Of a stretch of 7,355 nt of DNA, positions 1 through 5,596 are shown in pieces (positions within the stretch are counted from its first letter, which is position 1; each line of letters begins with the position of its first letter). Both the position numbers and the translations under genes were made by a program. The stretch comes from Chlamydiota bacterium. GTDB taxonomy: Bacteria; Chlamydiota; Chlamydiia; Chlamydiales; Rhabdochlamydiaceae. Where the stretch lies: NCBI GenBank assembly GCA_011065225.1, contig JAAKFC010000078.1, positions 1 through 7,355 of the forward strand, in the 5' to 3' direction. The notes under the pieces are model-generated. The model made no database searches and was not told the DNA's origin. It saw only the letters and a list, made by a program, of their open reading frames with translations.

Positions 1-665
1 CCCTCAGTGAGTTTTTTCGCAAGCATTTCGAAAGGTAATGGCTCATTGCGAATAAGGGCATAGGCCTTTTGGGCATAAATGCTACCCAACTGCTCAGTTT
101 TCGCGCGGATCGATAACACCTGATATTTCCACTTTTCTTTGGGTGGGTTATGAGTTAGATAATCTTTATACTTTACTTTGATATCTTGAGGGCCAATTTT
201 GTCTTGTGCTTTTTTATAGACGCGAAACCAACTCACTTGTTGCACGGCGATTTCCGTATAGATCATTTGCCATGCTTCATCGAGGGTGATTCCCAATTCG
301 TCTAGGCTAGCCATCACGTTGGGACCAAAGCGTTCGTGGATGGTCTCTCGGATTTTTGCATCGGGAATTTTGATCTGAAGCTTTTCGGCGTCAGCTAAGA
401 TGAGTTCATTGTCGACGAGCTGATTTAAGACTTGCCGCCAATTTTGCGAGTAGAACTGGTAACATTTCTCATAGGATTTTACTTCTTCCGGATAGCTACG
501 CGTAAGAAAAACATCCATTTTTTTCATCACATCAAAGACTGAAATATTTTTTCCGTTGACGGTAGCGAGAATTCGATTGTTGATAATGATTTCAGGTTGG
601 GCATCATCTGCAAAAGCCAAAAATGGCAAAATGAGAAGAAACAGAAAAGAAAATTTCATTTTCAT
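1..665 (-). CDS. SurA-like periplasmic chaperone / peptidyl-prolyl isomerase (3' end cut by window)
   Basis: This is an exported protein with a SurA N-terminal-type chaperone domain, expected to help outer-membrane or secreted proteins fold in the periplasm. The 221 visible residues begin with a signal peptide: a basic start (MKMK), a hydrophobic stretch FSFLFLLILPFL, and a likely cleavage site after AFA at about residue 19. The SurA_N-like part covers about residues 30-150, with ILATVNGKNISVFDVMKKMD and QLVDNELILADAEKLQIKI as the recognisable segments. From about residue 178, KWKYQVLSIRAK...PFEMLAKKLTE resembles the start of a parvulin-type isomerase domain, and the window edge cuts it there. 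In-frame ATGs lie at 677, 674, 665 and 659. I chose 665 because it puts a normal short basic region before the hydrophobic core; no start has a strong ribosome binding site. The gene lies 25 bases downstream of the rsmB-like gene on the same strand, probably in one transcript. Family assignment is by motif, and isomerase activity is unproven. Confidence 0.75.
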   Translation of the reverse strand, partial: MKMKFSFLFLLILPFLAFADDAQPEIIINNRILATVNGKNISVFDVMKKMDVFLTRSYPEEVKSYEKCYQFYSQNWRQVLNQLVDNELILADAEKLQIKIPDAKIRETIHERFGPNVMASLDELGITLDEAWQMIYTEIAVQQVSWFRVYKKAQDKIGPQDIKVKYKDYLTHNPPKEKWKYQVLSIRAKTEQLGSIYAQKAYALIRNEPLPFEMLAKKLTE

Positions 666-690
666 AGGAACCATCATACTTCAACGAATC

Positions 691-1827
691 TTAATTTTCC
701 AACCTCTTCAGTGTTGCTCCAAAAAAACCATCCATGCCCCCTTCAGTGGGAAAGGAACGAAAGGGCTTAAGTGTCAAATTGAGCCCATATTCTTGCTGAA
801 AAAAATCTATCTGCTGCTCATTTTCTTGAGGAAGAATGCTGCAGGTTGCATATATGATTTTTCCTTTGGGAGAGAGATAGGCCAGGGCCTCTTTTACAAT
901 CTTTTTTTGTTCTTCGATGAGGCGATGGAGCATTTCTGTTGAAAATTTCCACTTTAAATCGGGATTGCGCCTGAGTGTGCCTGATCCACTGCAAGGAACG
1001 TCGACGAAGATCCAATCCATTTTCCCTAAAAGATTTTTTTTGGAGGGAGCATCTGCCATGAGAATTTGTGCATTTTCAACTCCTGCTCTCTTCAATCTTC
1101 TCTTGGCCTCTATGAGGGGGCGTGGACGGATATCATGGAGATAGATTTGTCCTTTGCCCTGGAGTTTATGGGCAAAAGCGAGCGTTTTGCCTCCAGAGCC
1201 CGCACAATAATCGAGGATTTGATCGCCTGGCTTTGCTTCGACAAGATTTGCCACGAGCTGGCTTGCTTCATCTTGCACTTCAAAAAGCCCATTTTTGAAT
1301 TCATCGAGGGCCCCAAAGTTGATTTTTTTTTCAAATTGGACCCCAAACACTGACTCCTTTGTAAGGAGGATAGAAAATTTTTCTTTCCATTTTGCAAAGA
1401 GCGCTTGCCGAGTTGTTTTTAGGACATTGGCCCGGATCGTCGTCGGGGCGGGTGTATTACTGGCAAGGCAAAGTGAGAATGCTTTTTCTTCTCCATAATG
1501 TTCTTGCAATAAGGAAAATAAATCTTTAGGGAAGCTAGCCCGGATATGTAGGGGGATGGAGGTGTCTTTGAGACTTTTTTTGATGCTGAGCGCGTTTAAG
1601 GCCCTGCAGCGCTCTTCCCATTCATGCGAATGGGTGCAGTGATGATCCACGAGCCCCATCCAGCGAATTAAGGTATAAATTTTTTCTGCAATGTATTTTC
1701 GATCTTTTGAACCAATGGCCCTATTTTTTCGAAAATATTTGCTGAGATGCACGTCTAGAGGAAAATTGTCAAATTCGAAAGAATTCAGAATTTTGAATAG
1801 ATGATATTCTCGAAAACTTTTTTTCAT
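691..1827 (-). CDS. rsmB: RsmB/NOL1/NOP2/Sun-family rRNA (cytosine-C5) methyltransferase
   Basis: This is a SAM-dependent RNA m5C methyltransferase, 378 residues from the ATG at 1827. The family signatures are clear. The SAM-binding loop ILDYCAGSGGKT lies at about 204-215. Motif IV, DVPCSGSGTLRRNPDLKW, contains Cys279. Motif VI, YATCSILPQENE, contains Cys329, the expected nucleophile. The C-terminus (GGMDGFFGATLKRLEN) is also typical. The N-terminal 130 or so residues are helical and may be a diverged NusB-like RNA-binding domain, which is why I favour RsmB (16S C967 in E. coli). The exact target base is inference, and E. coli RsmB is longer (429). The frame stays open upstream to a TTG at 1863, which would add 12 residues (MSNSQLFIHNVY). 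Those codons lie inside the palindromic repeat, and MKKSFREYHLFK looks like the natural family N-terminus, so 1827 is preferred. A run of nine A on the coding strand (T at 1323-1331) is an in-frame slippage-prone tract. Confidence 0.85.
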   Translation of the reverse strand: MKKSFREYHLFKILNSFEFDNFPLDVHLSKYFRKNRAIGSKDRKYIAEKIYTLIRWMGLVDHHCTHSHEWEERCRALNALSIKKSLKDTSIPLHIRASFPKDLFSLLQEHYGEEKAFSLCLASNTPAPTTIRANVLKTTRQALFAKWKEKFSILLTKESVFGVQFEKKINFGALDEFKNGLFEVQDEASQLVANLVEAKPGDQILDYCAGSGGKTLAFAHKLQGKGQIYLHDIRPRPLIEAKRRLKRAGVENAQILMADAPSKKNLLGKMDWIFVDVPCSGSGTLRRNPDLKWKFSTEMLHRLIEEQKKIVKEALAYLSPKGKIIYATCSILPQENEQQIDFFQQEYGLNLTLKPFRSFPTEGGMDGFFGATLKRLEN

Positions 1828-1990
1828 ATATACATTGTGAATGAAGAGTTGGGAATTTGACAAGGAGGCTTCTCAAATTTTCCTTCTGCGACGAGCTGCA
1901 GTGTTCCTAGACACGGAGCGAGGAGCGGACGAAAAATTTGAAGGATAGCCAACGCTGTCAAAAACCAATTCTTCATTCACAATGTGTATA
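1827..1990. repeat. Long imperfect palindrome, MITE-like intergenic element
   Basis: Bases 1827-1852 and the reverse complement of 1965-1990 match at 24 of 26 positions without gaps, with the perfect core CATTGTGAATGAAGA. The symmetry continues inward with gaps: both arms then carry TTTGACA (1856-1862 and complement of 1956-1962), GGCT (1867-1870 and complement of 1947-1950), and TCAAATTTT. A GTGT/ACAC pair (1901-1904, 1911-1914) brackets TCCTAG at the apex. The inner bases at about 1883-1900 and 1915-1932 match poorly. The whole block could fold as one long hairpin. Both ends finish in TATA-rich sequence. There is no convincing ORF inside, so a non-autonomous (MITE-like) element or a family of intergenic palindromes fits best. 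It sits between divergent genes and ends exactly at the rsmB ATG. The palindrome is directly seen; the mobile origin is inference. Confidence 0.75.
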
Positions 1991-2011
1991 AAAATAAGCA
2001 ATCATTATACT
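1983..2011 (+). promoter_or_regulatory. Possible promoter for doxX-lnt
   Basis: TATACT at 2006-2011 is a fair -10 hexamer about 35 bases before the doxX start. The matching -35 position (TGTGTA, 1983-1988, 17-base spacer) is weak and falls in the right end of the palindrome. An alternative -10, TATAAA at 1987-1992, straddles the palindrome edge. A promoter is expected here because the genes on either side diverge, but the exact site is a guess. Confidence 0.25.
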
Positions 2012-2046
2012 GCGGATCATCTGCTAAGTAAAGAGAGGAAAAGGAT

Positions 2047-2496
2047 ATGCAAAGATTTATTGGATTTCTGGGGAGGCTCTGCTTTAGCCTCATTTTCATT
2101 ATAGCTGGGATTAACAAAATTTTGAATTGGGATGGTTCTGAACAATATCTCGTCAATCAAATGCTTGATGTTCTTGCCAAGTCCTATCACCAAGGATGGG
2201 CACAGACTCTTTTTGATCAGGTGCTTCCCTTAGCCCCGACTTTGCTAGTTGTGGGAACAATTGCTGAGCTTCTCGGGGGACTTTTGGTGCTGACTGGTTT
2301 GCAAGTGCGCCTTGGTGCGCTTATTTTATGTCTTTTTCTGATCCCCACGACACTCCTCTTTCACAATTTTTGGGCTTTGCAAGGAAGTGAAATGCAGTTG
2401 CAGCTCACTATGTTTATGAAAAATCTCAGCATTTTTGGAGGTGGACTTATTCTCCTCGCCTTTGGCAAAGGCCGTAAAAAAACCGAGGCACCATAA
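2047..2496 (+). CDS. DoxX family integral membrane protein
   Basis: This is a small four-helix inner-membrane protein of the DoxX family (149 residues, the usual size). Hydrophobic segments lie at about 5-25, 59-83, 86-106 and 120-140. The N-terminus GRLCFSLIFIIAGINKILNW matches the family pattern of a first helix ending in Gly-x-x-Lys. FHNFWA followed by MFMKNLSIFGGGLILLAFG is the typical final part of the family. The end is basic and polar (GKGRKKTEAP), probably cytosolic. Its substrate is unknown; some DoxX-family proteins are linked to quinone or redox functions, but nothing here shows that for this one. The ATG is preceded by GAGAGG (2033-2038) at 8 bases spacing. The stop lies only 9 bases before lnt, so the two are probably co-transcribed. 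I do not recall DoxX at this place in Chlamydia, where I recall a YciA-type thioesterase gene next to lnt, so this neighbour may be lineage-specific. Confidence 0.85.
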   Translation: MQRFIGFLGRLCFSLIFIIAGINKILNWDGSEQYLVNQMLDVLAKSYHQGWAQTLFDQVLPLAPTLLVVGTIAELLGGLLVLTGLQVRLGALILCLFLIPTTLLFHNFWALQGSEMQLQLTMFMKNLSIFGGGLILLAFGKGRKKTEAP

Positions 2497-2505
2497 GAAC
2501 CTTTC

Positions 2506-4137
2506 ATGCGCGCTGAAATTTTCCTTCAAGGGTTGATCAGCTTCCTCATTGTTGCCTTTGGTATGCCGAGTTTTGCGCCGATTCTTGGACCGATTGCTGC
2601 AGCTTTGGGATATGCGATTTTCTGGCGCGCCATCCGCATTTATCCCTTTGCCAAACAGCGCTTTTGGCGGGCCTGTTTATGGTATGGGTGTATCTCACTG
2701 ATCCAGCTTTCATGGATGACGGCGATTGAATACCAGGGATTCTATATTCTTTTCGTCTGGCTGTCGCTTTCTCTCTGGCTCGGCATGCAATTTGGTCTTT
2801 TATCTGTTTTGATTCCCTATAACCGTTCATTGAAGTTGCCGCGTATTTTAGCCATTGCAGCTCTTTGGACTCTGTTTGAGTGGTCACGCTACTATTTTCT
2901 GTGTGGGTATAGCTGGAACTTATCGGGAATTGCTTTTTGCAACACCAGTGCCATCCAATTTGCAGCCATTTTTGGAGTGCTTGGCCTCTCTTTTTGGGTT
3001 ATTTTTGTCAATTTAATAGGTCTTCGCTCCTTTCTAAAGAAAGGAATCGCGAATTACTTGATTTGGCTTGGGTTAGCTTTTGTTCCCTATCTCTTTGGGT
3101 GGGGCCATATCTTCTATCATGAAAAGCATATGACAGAAGACAAGCAATTTTCTTGCTTACTTGTACAGACTGGGCTTCTTCCTTCAGAAAAAACTCCTAT
3201 CCAAGGAAAAATCCGCGCTTTTATTTCTCCTTATGAGCAATGGAGAAAGATTCTTGTTCATTTAAAAGAACATCAAGATAAGTCCCCCGATCTGATTGTC
3301 CTTCCTGAAGCTGCTGTTCCTTTTTCAAGTGAAACGAATGCTTATGAATTCAAAGTCGTCGAGCAGATTTTTTTCGAAATATTTGGTGAGATTCCAAATA
3401 GGATCTTTCCCGAAATTCTTTCTCCCTATGGGGATCCCTCTACTTTTCGAGTGACCAATTTGTTTTGGGCGCAGAGCATTGCAAATTTGTATGAGAGCGA
3501 GATTGTCCTTGGGCTCGATCATGCAGAAGAAGGGGGGAATTCATATAATTCAGCCTTTCATTTTATTCCCTTTTCAACTGAATTGACCCGCTATGATAAG
3601 CGGGTCTTAATGCCTCTTGCTGAATATCTCCCATTTCGATGGCTAATGCCCCTTGTCAAGAATTATGGGATCTCAGACTTTTTTACACCTGGCACAAATG
3701 CCAGCCTTTTTTATGGAAAAGTACCTCTTTCTGCTTCCATCTGTTATGAAGAAACTTTTCCCGACAAAGTTCGTGAAGGGCGCCTTAATGGAGGAAAACT
3801 TTTCGTCAATGTGACCAATGATGGATGGTATTCATCTTCGCGCCTTCCCAGCCAGCATTTTGAACATGCCAAATTTCGAGCGATTGAAAATGGGATCCCC
3901 CTTATTCGCTCTTGTAATACGGGGGTGACAGCAGTAGTGGACAGTTTGGGGCGATGTATCGACCGTATCGATCAACATGATGGTAAGAAAAAACTTCAAA
4001 GTGGGGCTCTTTTTGCCTCAGTGAACCTCTATGAGTATTCTACCCCTTTCCTTTTTTGGGGGAATTGGGGTATTGTCTTTTTAAGTGGCTTGTTTTTTGG
4101 AATTTTCCTTTGTTTTAAGAAGCAATTCCATTGGTAG
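2506..4137 (+). CDS. lnt: Apolipoprotein N-acyltransferase
   Basis: Lnt is the inner-membrane enzyme that adds the third acyl chain to the N-terminal cysteine of lipoproteins, using a phospholipid donor. The 543-residue protein has a hydrophobic multi-helix N-terminal part (about 5-200), a periplasmic nitrilase-type domain (about 213-500) and a final membrane helix (about 516-537). The catalytic triad is visible: Glu268 in LIVLPEAAVPF, Lys365 in RYDKRVLMPLAEYLPF and Cys413 in SASICYEETFPD. The segments NVTNDGWY and CNTGVTAVVDSLGR are also typical. The Glu-Lys distance is 97 residues against 68 in E. coli (Glu267, Lys335), so there is an insertion of about 30 residues around 280-325. The length is close to what I recall for chlamydial Lnt. 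The ATG has no clear ribosome binding site and may depend on translation of doxX 9 bases upstream. It lies directly before lpxC, as in Chlamydia. Confidence 0.95.
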   Translation: MRAEIFLQGLISFLIVAFGMPSFAPILGPIAAALGYAIFWRAIRIYPFAKQRFWRACLWYGCISLIQLSWMTAIEYQGFYILFVWLSLSLWLGMQFGLLSVLIPYNRSLKLPRILAIAALWTLFEWSRYYFLCGYSWNLSGIAFCNTSAIQFAAIFGVLGLSFWVIFVNLIGLRSFLKKGIANYLIWLGLAFVPYLFGWGHIFYHEKHMTEDKQFSCLLVQTGLLPSEKTPIQGKIRAFISPYEQWRKILVHLKEHQDKSPDLIVLPEAAVPFSSETNAYEFKVVEQIFFEIFGEIPNRIFPEILSPYGDPSTFRVTNLFWAQSIANLYESEIVLGLDHAEEGGNSYNSAFHFIPFSTELTRYDKRVLMPLAEYLPFRWLMPLVKNYGISDFFTPGTNASLFYGKVPLSASICYEETFPDKVREGRLNGGKLFVNVTNDGWYSSSRLPSQHFEHAKFRAIENGIPLIRSCNTGVTAVVDSLGRCIDRIDQHDGKKKLQSGALFASVNLYEYSTPFLFWGNWGIVFLSGLFFGIFLCFKKQFHW

Positions 4138-4151
4138 GAAAAATTCAATGC

Positions 4152-4179
4152 TTGCTAAAATTCACCATTTTGCGATAAG
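4152..4179 (+). promoter_or_regulatory. Possible promoter for lpxC-fabZ-lpxA-fmt
   Basis: TTGCTA (4152-4157) and GATAAG (4174-4179), 16 bases apart, resemble -35 and -10 boxes, with a TGC at 4171-4173 in extended -10 position. They lie in the 66-base lnt-lpxC gap, the only gap on the plus strand after doxX large enough for an internal promoter. No hairpin terminator is visible after lnt, so readthrough from lnt is equally possible. Confidence 0.3.
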
Positions 4180-4192
4180 TTTTACAAGTTCA

Positions 4193-4198
4193 GAGAGG
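4193..4198 (+). promoter_or_regulatory. Ribosome binding site deciding the TTG start of lpxC
   Basis: GAGAGG is a good Shine-Dalgarno match and lies 5 bases before the TTG at 4204. The same hexamer precedes doxX. No in-frame ATG, GTG or other TTG occurs between here and the conserved start of the LpxC domain, so this site is the main support for the TTG start. Confidence 0.65.
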
Positions 4199-4203
4199 TA
4201 ATT

Positions 4204-5106
4204 TTGGCCGTTCCTTGTACAGCAGTTGCCGAGCAAACCGAGAAGGTAAGCCTCGATTCGTCGAAGCAAAAGACGCTCAAAAAATCAGTTTCTATTTCGG
4301 GTATTGGTCTTTTTACAGCAGAAAGTGCCGTCCTGACCATTCATCCCGCGCCCTCGGGTACAGGTCTTTTATTTCAGAGAAGCGATCTTCCTGATAAGCC
4401 CATTTTGGAGGCAGACCTCGATCATGTTGTGGGAACTCCCCGCTGTACTATTTTAGGGAAAAAGAACTTCACTATCCACACTGTTGAACACGTGCTTGCG
4501 GCACTCCGAGGAATGGGGATTGATAATGCCCTTCTCGAACTCTCCGGGCCAGAAATTCCCATTATGGATGGGAGCGCTATGCCTTTTGTTGAGGCCATTC
4601 TTGAAGGAGAGATTACACAGCAAGAGGAAGAAAAAGATATCCATTTTCTCCGCAATCCTGTGACCTGGTCCCAGGGAGATGTCCATCTTGTTGCAATACC
4701 AGCTGACGAGCTTTCGATTAGCTATACCCTGCATTTCCCCCAGTGTAAAATCCTTCGATCCCAGTACTTACAAGCTCCTGTTAACCCTGCGCATTTTTCC
4801 AAAGAGATCGCTCCTTGTAGAACTTTTTGCCTCTATGAGGAAATTGCTCCTTTTCTTGAAAGTGGCCTGATTAAGGGGGGAGGACTGGACAATGCTGTCA
4901 TTATTAAGAATGATATTGTCATCAATCCCGATGGAATCCGTTTTTCTGATGAAATGGTGCGTCATAAAATCTTAGATCTTATTGGTGATCTATCGTTGAT
5001 TCCTGATGGATTTGCTGCACATATACTAGCGGTTCGGTCCGGACATGCTTCAAATATCGCGTTTGCTCGTGAGCTTTACAACCAAATTAAGAAGGAGAAG
5101 ACATAA
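4204..5106 (+). CDS. lpxC: UDP-3-O-acyl-N-acetylglucosamine deacetylase
   Basis: LpxC is the cytosolic zinc amidase that removes the acetyl group from UDP-3-O-acyl-GlcNAc, the committed step of lipid A synthesis. The 300 residues align through the whole family. KQKTLKKSVSISGIGL is the usual N-terminal strand, starting at residue 21. HTVEHVLAALRGMGIDN carries Glu95 and zinc ligand His96. GPEIPIMDGSAMPFVEA follows. PCRTFCLYEEI and GLIKGGGLDNAVI lead to HKILDLIGDLSL with zinc ligands His254 and Asp258, and SGHASN holds His281. These match E. coli His79, His238, Asp242 and His265 with a constant shift of about 16. The start is TTG, with GAGAGG 5 bases upstream, and gives about 20 extra N-terminal residues of no known role. 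The protein stops at LYNQIKKEKT and lacks the C-terminal tail that targets E. coli LpxC to FtsH. It is followed 2 bases later by fabZ. Confidence 0.97.
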   Translation: MAVPCTAVAEQTEKVSLDSSKQKTLKKSVSISGIGLFTAESAVLTIHPAPSGTGLLFQRSDLPDKPILEADLDHVVGTPRCTILGKKNFTIHTVEHVLAALRGMGIDNALLELSGPEIPIMDGSAMPFVEAILEGEITQQEEEKDIHFLRNPVTWSQGDVHLVAIPADELSISYTLHFPQCKILRSQYLQAPVNPAHFSKEIAPCRTFCLYEEIAPFLESGLIKGGGLDNAVIIKNDIVINPDGIRFSDEMVRHKILDLIGDLSLIPDGFAAHILAVRSGHASNIAFARELYNQIKKEKT

Positions 5107-5108
5107 TT

Positions 5109-5576
5109 ATGGTGCTCAATATTTCTAGCCAGTCCACTGTTTTCGATATAAAAGAGATTTTAAAAATCCTCCCCCACCGCTATCCATTTTTACTTGTAGA
5201 CCGTATTATTCACCTCGATTTAGAACAAAATCTCATTGTAGGGGTTAAGAATGTCACGAATAATGAGCACTTTTTTCAAGGGCATTTTCCCGGTATTCCC
5301 ATTATGCCTGGAGTCCTTATTTTAGAAGCTCTTGCTCAGACAGGGGGAATCCTCGTCCACCAAAAAAGCCAAAATGCAAAGATCGCCCTACTCCTCAGTG
5401 TCAACAATGCAAAATTTCGAAGGCCCGTTGTCCCCGGAGATGTATTAACTCTTCAAGCCACAGGGCTTCACTTTAGTAGCAAAGGAGGAAAAATCCAAGC
5501 AAAGGCCCTCGTTGGCGAGCAGCTCGTTGCTGAAGCAGAAATTGGATTTGCCCTTGTACAAAAAGAGCAGCTTTAA
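5109..5576 (+). CDS. fabZ: 3-hydroxyacyl-ACP dehydratase
   Basis: FabZ is the hotdog-fold cytosolic dehydratase that converts 3-hydroxyacyl-ACP to trans-2-enoyl-ACP in fatty acid elongation. It competes with lipid A enzymes for 3-hydroxyacyl-ACP where those use hydroxylated chains, which explains its frequent place beside lpx genes. Family signatures are HRYPFLLVDRI (23-33) and FFQGHFPGIPIMPGVLILEALAQTGG (55-80), containing catalytic His59 and Glu73 at the family's usual spacing of 14. FRRPVVPGDVL at about 103-113 is also typical. The length, 155 residues, is normal. The ATG begins 2 bases after the lpxC stop, and AAGGAG at 5092-5097 inside the end of lpxC serves as ribosome binding site (11-base spacing), so translation is probably coupled. 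Nothing is missing or odd. Confidence 0.97.
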   Translation: MVLNISSQSTVFDIKEILKILPHRYPFLLVDRIIHLDLEQNLIVGVKNVTNNEHFFQGHFPGIPIMPGVLILEALAQTGGILVHQKSQNAKIALLLSVNNAKFRRPVVPGDVLTLQATGLHFSSKGGKIQAKALVGEQLVAEAEIGFALVQKEQL

Positions 5577-5596
5577 ACGAAAAAGATAGAAAACAC

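Noticed and set aside
556..942. Plus-strand open frame of 128 codons
   Set aside because: It lies antisense to the SurA-like and rsmB genes, its protein has no family pattern, and the opposite strand has clear conserved motifs throughout.
1323..1331. Nine-base homopolymer in rsmB as a phase-variable tract or frameshift
   Set aside because: The frame is intact on both sides with family motifs continuing, and AT-rich runs of this length also occur elsewhere in the window, for example in fmt. Nothing indicates functional slippage.
1827..1990. Reading the palindrome as a rho-independent terminator
   Set aside because: It lies upstream of two divergent genes, the stem is many times longer than a terminator stem, and the apex is not the usual compact GC-rich stem followed by a T run.
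1827..1990. Reading the palindrome as a CRISPR unit or a complete insertion sequence
   Set aside because: There is one inverted pair, not several direct repeats with spacers, and no transposase frame lies inside or nearby.
2546..2887. Minus-strand open frame of 113 codons
   Set aside because: It lies opposite the hydrophobic N-terminal part of lnt, and its composition is that of a reverse-strand shadow without domain signs.
4138..4203. Terminator or riboswitch in the lnt-lpxC gap
   Set aside because: I found no stem-loop with a T run, and 66 bases are too few for a structured riboswitch. Only a weak promoter candidate is reported.
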